A DNA stretch of 64,000 bases from Naganishia liquefaciens (lineage: Eukaryota; Basidiomycota; Tremellomycetes; Filobasidiales; Filobasidiaceae), in contig BLZA01000023.1 of assembly GCA_013423385.1 (NCBI GenBank), forward strand, positions 437,782 to 501,781, read 5' to 3'. The notes under the pieces are model-generated. The model was not told the origin of the DNA. It did not search any database and saw only the letters and a program-made list of their open reading frames with translations. Each line of letters begins with the position of its first letter. Positions within the stretch are counted from its first letter, which is position 1. The position numbers were made by a program, and so were the translations under genes. Below are positions 1 through 11,273 of this stretch, one piece after another.

Positions 1-322
1 GATCGAGATAATGCGTATAACGCAATTGTCGTTCATAGCTTTCTACTCGGATGAACGCACTCGTTTACTCTTCATTGATATTGACCTCGTGCTGTAGCGA
101 TAGGACGGCGCACTGCGCTGACAGACACCGCTTGGACGCTGCCGGGATCCCCGGACTTTTGCTCCTAACAAAGTGGCGGAACGACCTTGTCGATTGTTGA
201 CCGTCAAAACGTCTCATCCAACCAGCTGTCCAGCCGGGTGGGATCGACCGGAGAATACGGATTTTCTCCTCACGGTATCGGTGAGAGCCAACTCGAGTCT
301 CACTGCTTGTTCGCAAGATATA
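1..322. promoter_or_regulatory. upstream region of MED27
   Basis: This stretch precedes the first gene. An upstream in-frame ATG at 173 would add about 50 residues to MED27, but that stretch has no recognisable feature, so I treat it as 5' leader or promoter. No other gene is supported here. Confidence 0.4.
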
Positions 323-1721
323 ATGGTCACAGACGCTATCAGCATGAATGGAGACATAAAAACGGGAACCACTAACGGTCAACCGGATATCAAGACCGAC
401 AATCCCATCAACACTCTCTTGTCTTCACTCGCGGTTCTGCCATCGGCAGAACAGGCCTTCAACCTCGATCCCACGGTGTTGAGTCAGAATGGATCTGCGT
501 TCTTGGGGGTATTAGCGGATCTGCAAAGCAACATCAAGAGTATCGACAACTGTACGTGGCTCTTGCGTTCTTCATCAACTAGCACTAACCACACTCAATT
601 CTCAGTGGCATTCGCCTGCTCACCTATATCAGTGCTTGAGAAGAGCACTTTGCCGCCTCTTCCGAGTTCGCTCTTCAAAACCCCTCTGCGAGACAGAAAA
701 CGCATTCGAGAAGTGCAAGAACAGGAGAGCCGCTTGTTAAACACAGGACTCAACGTGAAACCGAGGCTCAGAATGGTACCGCCGGTACCTTCCCAACTCC
801 GAGATGAATTGCAAATCCACGACGCCTGGTCCGACAGGGTCCATCTGCAGACTGCACTTGATCGCCTCCGGGAATTAAACGAGGCACAAGGTTCTGAAAA
901 GTCTGTCAAACTCGAAATCGCAGACTGGCAAGAGTCTCCACAGGCGGGACGGCCAGCATCAGCACCGAATACAGCCATTGCGAATTCAAAACGCTTGACA
1001 GTATGCCTCAAGATCAACATGGGACTACCAACTGGTCTCTGGGGATACGTGTGCTTTGCGCGGCGAAAGAGGCGTTATGAAGGACGATACAACAACCGGG
1101 AAGGCGGGGATGGTATGGCTTTGGCGAAGCGGCTCAAACGCGATGTGAGACCAGAAGACGAAAAGAATTCAGATGAGGATGTGGAAGGGGATACGGTGAT
1201 TGCAACTCGATTCCACTTATTCAGCGAAGTTGAGACGGTAAGTATTTTTCGCAACTTAGAGTATCGAATCAATTGATTGATTTCCTATAGAACAAGGCGC
1301 AGAACGACTTGTCCGACTTCAGGTGGATACAAGAGCTATGCGTACACCTGAATCATTTGGAGCTTTCACTGGCAGAGTTCCTGGTCGGTGTCCGGTTTTG
1401 TGCGTGTTTCCACATACTGATAGTGTCATGCTTCAGCATCGGTTGCCCGCCTACTCGTCGATCATGCAAGAGAATTGCTTCTTGTGCTCCTCTTTGCTGA
1501 AACGAGGTGTGCCTCCCGTCAAAAGGGCATTCCTGCCGACAAGCGAGGTGTCCGATACCACCGATGCTACGCAGGCTGGCCAGAACATCAGTGTCCAAAA
1601 TGCAGACACCCGCGAGCAATCAACTTCGACCGACCAGGTGACGCAGGCTTCAAACGACGCCATTGACTTAGGCGACAGTCTCAAGGGGCAGTGGGTTGCT
1701 TTCCATAGCGCATGTTCATAA
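323..1721 (+). CDS. MED27: Mediator complex subunit 27 (MED27-like)
   Basis: This is a probable tail-module subunit of Mediator, the nuclear co-activator that bridges transcription factors and RNA polymerase II. The diagnostic part is the C-terminus, which reads C-x2-C, then a Gly-x-Pro-Pro segment, and ends in a Trp-x-Ala-Phe-His-x-Ala-Cys motif. That matches the C-terminal zinc-binding end of metazoan MED27 (Cys-x2-Cys ... GLPP ... AFHDTC). The N-terminal half is helical with a Leu-rich stretch. The start chosen is the ATG at 323, followed by MVTDAISMNGD; an ATG at 173 is possible. Likely introns are about 552-605, or 552-632 (either keeps frame), and about 1242-1290. The strong GTAAGT at 1238 would put the conserved zinc end out of frame, whereas a donor 4 nt downstream (GTATTT) restores it. 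The protein would be about 430 residues. Family assignment rests on the C-terminal motif alone. Confidence 0.7.
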
Positions 1722-3760
1722 AGTCTACCTTTAGATCATGCTTTTGAATAGTATATTCGGATTACGACGGCGGTAATTGTGACCTTGGCTTATAGATACA
1801 CGCCCCTTTGATTGCGCGACTCCCTTTGACCCTTCGGACCCATACGAGCTGGGCATGGATTCTACGATTCCGCCGACTCAAGAATTAGAAGGGAAGCTGA
1901 CGCCCAGTGATGCTGAAAAGCTTGACCGGTCAACTTTGCCGCAATCAATTTCTGGTCTGCGGAACAGACATGCTGCATCGCTTCGCTCGGCTGTACTACC
2001 TCATGCTGACCGTGGGTCTCTTCGTGGTTCCCGCTCCATCCCAGGGGCTGTCCATTACTATGTTTCTGGAAGACTTCGAAGCATTTCAAGCACGATACGA
2101 AGGTTCTATCGCAAGTCACAATATTCTTACCACTTGCCCGGCACTACTGACAATCTCCGAACTTCTAGTGCGTTGAACGTCAAAGTGATCCTACCTATTA
2201 TGCCTGTTGCCACCCGCTGCCTGTTGGCGGTATAGTCGATCCAAAATGTCGGTCTATTGGGGATGACTGCGAGGAGGGAGAGGAGAACTGCGTTTGCGAG
2301 TTTTTGGAAGAGTGAAACTATGAGGAAGGCTATGACGATGCGGGTGGCTTAGGCTCCGGCGAGCACGATACAAGACGCGAAGGAGAGTGTTCCCAGACAG
2401 CTCAAGTGTCTGCCCGTGCATGGTCAGCTTTCGCTCGAGCGTTCCTATAGCTGGCACCCAGAACCCAGAACGGTAGTCTTTCCGTTCCGAACGTCGTACT
2501 GGTCCGGACCAATCCGTAACATCCCGGCAATCAACGATGAATCAATAGTCAATATTGCGACTCAGCTCAGCTCTCCGTCACCTTACGTTGCTCTATATCT
2601 GTGGCAACCATTTGCCCACTAGACGGCCCGGACTGGCTAGCTGACTCGCTCAAAAGTCTGACGGCGGTACATCAAAGGTTATGTCTCAGACGCGGCTGGA
2701 ATAGTGCAGTCTGATATAGGCATGTCGCTTAGCAGATCATATCTCACAAGGCTGACGTGAATGAAGGCATCCACTTTATCAATCTTCCCACGCACTTACT
2801 GCATGGAGCGCATAGCGTAAAATGAATCCGGACACTTCAAAATACAACATGAGCATGTAGCACGGTGACGGACGCAACGGACTGTCTTCGCTGAAAACAT
2901 GCACTTGTACGTGCTTACCGTTTCTTGCACCACGGCTGCCGTGGCGAGGACGCATGCTTTCCGTAACGCATCACACCAGGCCTAGGGCGTCTATGGGGTC
3001 TCAAGCCCTCACAAGCTCTGTCATGCTGCCATGTTGCTAGAATGAGTCCTGCAAGCAGTTCAATTCAAGCTTCTTAGCGAATTCATCAAGCAGCTGGCTC
3101 GTATGTCGAGTAAGCAGGCACATACATTTCAGAAACCGATCGTAGATCTTCGCGTTGCTGGCCGGTTGCGGTAAGCGAGCGGAAGCAAACGACGTACCGC
3201 AGTGAAAGAGCTATCCGAAGAGGCTGCAATTGCAAGGCGTCTCACGCGCCGAAAGATCACCTGGTCATTGTCTGTGAGGCTGAGTGTGACCATCAGCCGT
3301 GGGAGTGCGAGTGGAAATAGTCCTGCTCGATCTTGCAAGGCACTTGGACACCAAAGACGAAGCTGCCGAAACCTATTCGACTTACTGGAATCCGAGACAC
3401 GGGCGTGAACGTAACTCTAGCGCTATTCAAGATCGCACCGCCCTTACTGCAAAAATCGGACAGGCCATCATTCAGTTTAGCTTCCGCTGTTGCAGTCAGT
3501 TTCCTGGAAGACGACGGCATCACCGTCAAATACTACTGTCAGCCTGACAAAGGGGATTACCTGTCGAAGGCGGTCGGCCAGCGCCAAAGGCCCTACAAGA
3601 CAGTCTGTTATCCGAGCTGTCGTGGTTCGTCTGAAAGCGAGGGGCATTACTTTCGTCAGTGCGGACTTCCATTGATGATTGCATCAGGGGCTTACCTGTT
3701 TTCCTTACACTTCTTGCCATCTTCCCCTCAACAGGAGCCCTGTCATAGACTGCCGCAATC
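1722..3760. other. gene-poor interval, no supported gene
   Basis: About 2 kb between MED27 and the next gene. A short plus-strand reading frame at about 1800-1950 has protein-like composition (FDPSDPYELGMDSTIPP followed by an acidic stretch) and sits just after an acceptor-like TATAG. The frame then degenerates and no homologue is recognised, so it may be a decayed exon. The remainder, including 2250-3760, shows only short overlapping frames on both strands. No tRNA cloverleaf or repeat unit was recognised. Confidence 0.4.
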
Positions 3761-6700
3761 ATGGGTCTTCTGAAGCTCTTCCGGTCGTCAAAGTCTCATG
3801 GGGGAAACGATCAGGCCAATCGAGCGAATTCGTTTTCCCCCAGCGTGGATTCGAACGATGCAAGCTTGACGCCCCCGCCGCGCATAGGAAGGGAATCCCG
3901 ATCGGTCTCTTCATCCTCAATTCGATCATCGTCAGGCTTCCTCGGCAAGAAAGACGGCCGGACACAATCGCAAGTCGCCATCAAAACGATCCCGTATGCA
4001 TCAACACCTCCTCAAGCGCCACCGCCACCGAGATCAGCCTCGAGTAGTCGGTTCTCATCGCCGCGTACGCCCGTGGCCTATAACGATCAAATGCAGCAGG
4101 CCTCAAAAGGGTCGCACGTGGAATCTCATCGGCTGGGAGAGAACTCACCACTAACGACTCCTTTGGAAACGGGAAAGGGGCCAGCAAGCAACCCTCGACC
4201 GTTTTCGAAATACGTTCTACCTGACCTCGATCTTGATTCCCGTCAACCGCCAACAGGAGCGCTCGTGCAGTTTCCGTCAAATAACGGCAGACAACCGCCT
4301 TCTTCAAGAGATCAGCATGTGCCTCAGCGAACGAGATCAAATTCTGGAATGAGCTGGAGCAATCAGGGAGAGGAGGTATTGACAACCGAGATGGACCGCC
4401 CGCTGGAACGGTTGCATTCGCCATCGAGCGCCTCCCGGACTGGCAAGCCCAAAGTGGAGCAATACCAAAATGCCATGGGAACGCCGCGCCATCGTCCGCT
4501 GCCTGAGGCACCCGACGCAAGGCGTAGGCAACCGAGTACCTTTACCGTGTCCCCTTCCGCTTCAGAAGCGCATCACACTCAGACTTCGGCCTCGACTTCA
4601 TCCGGAAGTGCTACCCCGCGACCATCATTATCGGTAAATCCCGTCGTCTTGGCTGAGACGTCTGGCGGTAATTCGGCCGGCTCTAAACGCTCAAACAGCT
4701 TCCTTTCCCTGACGGAACCGCCTAGCGCTCTGTCGAAGGCCAGCTCGAATCAGAGTGTCTTCCCCTGGCTCAATCGATCTCGGTCCAAGTCACCCAACAC
4801 TTTGGCTGGTATGAGTCCCAATGATCAGGGTTCGGCTCCAATGGTCAAATCCAAGAGCAAGGAGAAGGGGAAATGGAAGGGAAAACCTGGAGAGGATGAC
4901 GGTTCTTTCAAGGTCCGAGCATTCCGTCACGTCTCTTCAGGCTCTGGAATACCACCTTGGGAGGTCCAATTTGAACACGAGACGCCGCATTCACCCCACG
5001 CAACGGATTCGCCTCGCAGCGAGAGTGATCCTGTCATTCCGCAGCGCCCAGATCTGGGCGAAGGTACTACGTCTTCTGCTTCTGCCGATATGGTGGCCCA
5101 ACAGCGGCCCAGTCTTCAGGGTCTCGGTCGACCGCCATCCGTTGCCGGATCTATCAATTCCGAACAGGATTCTCGGCAGGTCAGCGTTCAGAAGTTCAAG
5201 CAGACGAGGCGCTATAGCGGGAGGAGCGCTAATGGGATTGATACATTCTCATCGGAAGTAACTGATCCGGTCTTTTACAAGAGCCAAGGACATCATAGGA
5301 TTCGGAGCGACAGCTCAGGTGTCGAAGTTCTGATTTCGCCACGGAAGAAAAAGATGGCAGACATGGATTCAGATTCCACCGACGAGGAAATCCTCGCACC
5401 GAGTCGGCAGGGCGATAATCCGGACATGAAAGACCGAACACTCGCTGGAGCGATGGGTCGCTCATTGTCCACTTCGGCGCTTGAAGCGATGCCTGCATTG
5501 CAATCTTCGTCCGCACGGCCTCAGAAAGCGGGCACGGAACGACCTCCATCGAGTCCGCCTGTCGTTCCGGGAATAATCGCTCATCCGCCTCGAAGGCCGC
5601 CCGGCTTCGCTGTTCAAGGCCGAAGAGCTGTCAGCGTATTCGATCAAAGTCATCAAATCAATGTCGAGAGCCCTGGGCTGCCTTCGTCCCAGCTAAGCCC
5701 ACGACCCTTCGGTCACGATCGTTCTAGGTCTACGTCGGGCATACAGGATCTTGCAACAGAGATCAGCAATGGTAGTCGACTGACTACCGATATCACACAT
5801 GGCCGAGCGTCACTCCATGAACGCCTCGCGGGACTCGCGGTGTCAATCCCGCCAACTGCCAACATGCCAGTCGTATCTCCGCTAGAGTGTGAGATCCCTC
5901 CTCCTCCGCAGACGCCTTCGCCAGAGGCACCGAAGATCCGAGCCTCTATGTCGAGACCGACTTCCGCACAAGCGGCCGAGACACAGCGTCCTATTGTCCA
6001 ACAACGAAGTACTTCAACACTGAGCGCCAATCGTCAAAAGGCGCGAACAGCTTGGGATGCTTCCTCGTCGGATGAAGACAGCGATAAAGAAAGGAAAGTT
6101 CCAAGGAAAGCCAGAACAGCGAGCGCGTCCAAGCTGCCACCGGCAACCTTCAAGGTACCGAACCTTCCTTCTGGATTACGACGACCTCCTGCACCCTCAG
6201 AGGCTTTCGGTGTAGAAGACGAAGAGACGCCAAGACGCCCTAGCCTTGCGGGAAGTCGTGGATCCAGTACCGGATCCCGCGCTTCATCATTCAACAGCAA
6301 TCGAGGACCACAGCCTTCCTCTTTCCAGAAAGCGAGATTGTCGAATCACTCGAGGAGTTTATCTAATGCGATAGCAGACGATGAAAGTGAATCGTCTGAC
6401 AGTAGCGAGGACGAACCGTTGACTGCTATCAAGCACAAGCACTCTTCAGCATCTCTGGCATCAGGGTCCTCGTTGACAGTTCCGAATGCAAGAAGCAAGC
6501 CATCATCTTCGACCTCATCGCCTGTCAAGTCTTCCCGATCCAACAGCAACCTCAGTCTACCTTCGGCGGGTTCGGTGGTTTATGCCAGATCGGGAAGCTC
6601 CCTCTTCACGCCTCCGGCTCTTGCCTCAACGTTGCCTACTTCACCAGTATCTGGTCGGCTGCCTCTCGCAAGCCCGGGTCCGCGGCCGGCGACCTCGTTT

Positions 6701-7981
6701 GTGACAGCAGGCTTGCGTACGCGGGATTCTCCTGCTTCCTCCCAGTCGGGAGCCACTACAGGCGATACTTCGAGTGGTGGTCTACCGGTCACACCCAGGG
6801 AATCCTCGTTGATTCTCGGCAATCCGGTGGCCGTTCAGAGCGCTCGATCATCTTTTTCGTCAGCCCAGGCAGCTAGCAATCCCCGAAGGGTCAGCTTCGC
6901 CGGACAAAATGAGCATGGTCAAGCCTCAAGGATTGCTGAGGAGGAATTAGGCAAGAAAACGAATGAACGCAGACGGGAAGAAGCGAGAAAGGCTACCGAG
7001 GTACGCCATTTCAGACAGTGACATTTCCAAGCTCCCTTCTAATTCATTATTTGTGCAGATCGGGCAGACCGCAAACGGGACTTTGGAAGAGAGCCATGGC
7101 AATGCGCAGAGTCCCGACATGTATCTTCGGCAGATGCAAGCTCAAGCAGCCCAGTCTGGACATATGCAGCCCGCCCTCAGTCCATACTTTGGAATGTCGA
7201 ATGCGCCCTTCATGGATCCAACGCAACAGATGTACATGCTGCAAATGCAGATGGCTCAAATGGCTCAGATGGCTCAGATGAATCCAGGAATGATGCAAAT
7301 GCAGCAACAAGCGTGAGTAGAGGAACGGGGCTCAGAGTCGCGTGTGTCAATTGATCTCCGTTCATCAGCATCGCCCTCGCAAAACAGCAGTATCAGGCTT
7401 CGATGGTAGCCGCCGCCATGCAAGCCGCCGAAGACGCTTGGGAGAGAGGCTCGAGCATGACCGGCTTGGGATCGACCACTGGGGGAAACATGAACCCGAT
7501 GTTCCAAATGTTCTCTGGCAATAATAGCTACCCGATGGGGATGCCGGCTCTCTTCCCCATGCACCCCACGTACAGTCAGGCCGAGTCTGTCTATGGTGGA
7601 AACGCGACTTCGCCACCCGAATCGCGGCAGCAGAATAGCCGACCTGCTGCTGCTGCCTCGGTATACGGCGAAGCTCACGAAACGCGCACGACGCCGAATA
7701 ATATCGCACGGCCCAATCGTTCTCGATCCTCGCCATCACTCGACAAGTTGATGGCAGAGCAGCCGAACGGGTCGCCAAGCGCGACTCGCCAAAATCAGTC
7801 TGCCTCCCAACGGCCTCTTCCGGCACCTTCACGACGTCCAGTTCCACAGTCCATGGTACCGACGAAAGGCCCGGACAACGAAATACCCAGAACTTCGACA
7901 CACAGTTTGAACTCCCCCAGTGCTGCTGCAGTGCCCCCTTCTAGCTGGAGAACAAGATCTTCCGTGGATCGCATCCGATGA
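3761..7981 (+). CDS. large intrinsically disordered protein, Ser/Pro-rich with Met/Gln-rich tail
   Basis: A protein of about 1,368 residues from three exons: 3761-7000, 7059-7312 and 7369-7981. Both introns (58 and 56 bp) join in frame. The N-terminus MGLLKLFRSSKS is short and basic. Most of the rest is low complexity: Ser, Pro, Arg and Thr rich, with many Arg-x-x-Ser sites that could be phosphorylated, and acidic SSDEDSD-type clusters. A charged helix (ELGKKTNERRREEARKATE) precedes a Met/Gln/Ala-rich segment with MAQ repeats at about 7240-7300 and a second Met/Asn/Gly-rich segment. No catalytic domain is visible. The pattern is that of a fungal scaffold or signalling-adaptor protein, perhaps cortical or RNA-granule associated, but this is inference and I do not recognise the family. 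The start is the first ATG of a very long open frame. Confidence 0.8.
7240..7300 (+). repeat. tandem 9-nt repeat coding Met-Ala-Gln
   Basis: A short imperfect array of ATGGCTCAG-type units lies inside exon 2 of the large disordered protein, flanked by ATGCAA/ATGCAG codons. It codes for repeated Met-Ala-Gln within a Met/Gln-rich, prion-like stretch. Slippage could make its copy number variable between strains. Confidence 0.7.
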
Positions 7982-8634
7982 GAGACAGCAAGGCAGGACA
8001 GCGAAAGGAGCTGATGACTGAGAATGGACAATATATATAGTAGACTGTTCCCTGCTTCAAGGGGAAATAGACAATCGTCATGGTGGCAGCGTTACACATG
8101 ACATCAGCTCCAACCTTCCTTGTATCTAGACATACCATCGGCTTGCCCTCATTTCCTCTCGTAATATAATGCACTTTTTCTGTACAGGTTGCCGGTATGG
8201 ATTGTCGCAGTTGCCCTCTGCGTGCAATGCCTTGAGGTTGACCAAAAATATCACGGCGACATTTGTGGTATATGGCCGACGGACATATCCGGTGACGCAC
8301 ATGAAACGCGAAAAATAAAGGAGAAGGGTCTTCCATCATTCGTTTGTATTTTTCTATTGTCCGTTTCTGCTAATGCCTTTAGATATCTGAGATGTCCCTT
8401 GCAGCCTCTCCTCGATGGCTGTGACCGCACGGTGACGACTATCATTTGCTTTGAGCCATGTCATCACATTTGTCTTCCTTCTCGCAGACCGCAAAGTTGT
8501 TAATCGCCTGTACGAAAAACGACAAGCCTTGACATCCCCCGCACACAAAATCACTTCACCCTCAAAACATGAACGACGGGTCATCGCGTGACTCAGCAAT
8601 TTCGGCGCATCGATGAGAATGCCGGACATTTCTG
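7982..8634. other. intergenic, no gene seen
   Basis: This holds the 3' end of the disordered-protein gene and the upstream region of the next plus-strand locus. It is A/T-richer than its flanks. Only short overlapping frames occur, and no RNA gene was recognised. Confidence 0.4.
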
Positions 8635-10855
8635 ATGACTGATCTCATGCTGTGGTTTTCAGGTGTGCCTACATCTATCCGATACTCGCTCTCCCGTCAT
8701 TGCGGAAACGAGCGGGAGCAGAGCTCTCAGATCGAATTTGCACGACGTAAGGTATGTACTCAAGCTTACCGTATATGCCCTCAACTGGTCGATCTCCATT
8801 CTCTGCGATCTACCTCGCATAGTCTCCCGCAAGAAACGACTCCAGATCTGTCGACGCTCGAAAAGTCGATCGCGGATCTCTGTTCTCCACTATTCCGTGA
8901 GTTGTTGAAACGCTTGGTTCAGTTTGTTGCCGGACCGTGATGTTAGCTGAATCCTCTGCTCGACAGTCATTCAGGAAACAAGACATTCATCGAAGGTCTT
9001 GTAACAGGAACAAAAAACCCATTGACTTAGCCTGGGAATTAGCATCACACGTTGAATTAGGTCACCTCCTGCAGCAATTCGAGGAGAACATTGCAGTATG
9101 TATGGACCTATTCACTTTCGATTTGCAAGTTAATGCCGTGAAGAGCGCTTCAAGACTCTCGCAGCGCAAAGGGACATCGGCGGAGCTGAAAGAGGATTTA
9201 GTAGAATTGAGGAAAGCGGCAGAATTGCGTGAGAGAGAGCTCACAGAGGACGAGTGGATTCTTGTTTTACGCTCGTGCGTCGCGCGGATTACACCAAGAC
9301 TACAGTCGGCCGCTCATACTCTTGTCCACGCAGCACTTTTAAACAAGCGCCTGACACCATAATTCTCTGGAGAAAACGCTGCGGCGATGAGAGGTGAATG
9401 ATATCGTGCGAGCTCCATCGCCCAAGCGTGTTAGGATCCGCGTTAAAGAGAGACAACATGCTGCAAAGCCGCATTACGCAAAATAGGGAAGCTATCATGA
9501 TGTCAGTACCAGAATCCGGCGGCTCGGTCGCCCTGGCTCAGATCCATATCACGCCAGATGTAGTCGAGCAGAGTGGAGAAAACGTTCAGCGGAATTGAAT
9601 GACACGGTGGTCTCTGCGGAAATCCGACTTGCCGTTTTGCTAGAGCATTTGCGAGCGCCCATCGCAAGTTTCGACTCCTCAGAACATATACTGGGCATTT
9701 CCGAAGTATCGAATGCAATTTGCAAACGGCATACATTTATTTCTGGCAGAGATGGTCCTGGCTCCGCACAGGCTACTTGGGCAGGGAGGCGACCAAGCTC
9801 GCAATCGCAAAGACCCATACCATTTGGCCGGAGGTCCAATGTATACTGGACATCTTGGACCGTTGTATCTAGAGACCCTCCGTAACGGCGACATCGCTCA
9901 AGCTCGGACTTCTTCAAGAAATTGACGTACGGATTCTGCGATTGCAGCGAAAACTAGACCTGCGAAGCTTTCATTCCTCTCGACTCGAGAGATACTCGCG
10001 CTTCATCGGCGGACAACGCTGGTGAAGTCGCATTAGTCATAGAAGGCGACAGGTATACACCCGGAATGCCAACAACCGATCTTGGAAGCTCAATGGGCGA
10101 TGATCCCCGCCAAACTGTCTCCAGCGCGAGTAATAGCCGCCCGGCGACATCAAGTGCTACACCTCAGCCCGTGTCCAGAGTCAGCTTATCCGGGAGATCA
10201 GTCTCGTCTCGTGACCCCTGCTCGGAGTCGCTCGACTACCGGATCTTGTGTCAGGCCTGTCTCGAGCCAAAGCGAAAGATTGAACCTCAGTCACCCGTCT
10301 CGCCTACCGGGTCAAGCCGGGAGATCAGCGAGCGGCCCTCCTCACCACTCCATAGTCATCCCTTCGGTGCCTGTTTTGCTCAGTAAGCAAGAGATTGACC
10401 ATCAACCGGCGCTTTGGGCTACATCCGCCCGGTGGAGTTTGCAAACGCCGCCGCCGCCGACATCGTGGGCGACCAAGGCGGCTCTTTTAGCCTCGTATGG
10501 ATTCTTGCGATCCGTTTCGTCGCCCTCGCCACAATTTCCACAAAGAGCGTTGCCTAAACGTAATCTGACTCAAGAGAGACCTTTGGCCGGGTCGATTCGT
10601 ATTGCTGCCTGCAGGAAGCCGCCGCCGCCTTCCAGCTTCAAGTATTTCTGTAGGCAAGCTTCAAGATCGACTTCGAGCATGTCTATGGTCTCGCTTGACC
10701 GCGGACTCTCACCTTGTCCCGGTGGATCCGTTCCGAACTCTTTGGACGATTTGGACAAGGAGCTTGCCCGGCGATTGAAGAAGACACCAACCTAGGTCGA
10801 AGTGGAAGGGGTAGATCCTCCGCTCATGAAGGGCCAGCTGGAGGAGGGCGAATGA
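8635..10855 (+). CDS. probable multi-exon gene, structure unresolved
   Basis: Several plus-strand stretches look like real coding sequence but do not join cleanly. The first is a helical segment at about 8770-8896 (DLSTLEKSIADLCSPLF), followed by a GTGAGT donor. Next come segments around 8975-9095 (NKTFIE, then WELASHVELGHLLQQFEEN). A charged coiled-coil-like stretch at 9165-9290 (AELKEDLVELRKAAELRER) follows. A segment at 9590-9720 (EIRLAVLLEHLRAPIASF) and Ser/Pro-rich tail pieces at 10066-10795 come last, ending in LDDLDKELARRLKK and an acidic VEVEGVDPP...EEGE terminus with a stop at 10853-10855. An in-frame TAG at about 10794 could be the end of an intron (CCAACCTAG). The mix of helical head and basic Ser/Pro tail would suit a cytoskeletal or spindle protein, but I do not recognise it. 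It could also be a decaying gene. Boundaries are approximate. Confidence 0.35.
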
Positions 10856-11273
10856 AATGCGAGGTATAGCTTCACCATTCTGGGCGAGAGGAAGATTCAC
10901 TCGTGCAGATTGTTCAAGACAGTTAAATCCGGCATCAATGCGCCAACGAGGACCCAGAAGGTGATGATCCAGGACAAGGGAGGTGAGTCATAGTATTGGT
11001 CCCTTTGCGATGAAACTCTTAGGGCGATTCGCATAGTCTGGGTGGATCTTCGGGTATATCTGGCGAAGGCGAGGTACTGTTCTTCGGACCTCCTCCGCGT
11101 TGATCGGGCGGTGTCCTCAACCATTCAAGCCGAAGAAAGGAGCTTGTCTACCTGCCTTACTAGGATTGTAACGAGTTGGTCAATCGCATTCGCGATATTT
11201 GATGAGATATACATCACCATCGAAAACAATCGACAAGTTTTCTGCTGCTCTATATTTGAACCCTGACCTGTGC
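10856..11273. other. short convergent intergenic region
   Basis: This lies between the 3' end of the unresolved plus-strand locus and the 3' end of the leucyl-tRNA synthetase gene. No gene is supported, and it probably holds both 3' UTRs. Confidence 0.45.

Noticed and set aside
8967-9095. Continuous reading through alternative frames as one long exon
   Set aside because: Each frame meets a stop within 30-60 codons, and no single frame keeps the protein-like segments together; recorded instead as an unresolved locus.
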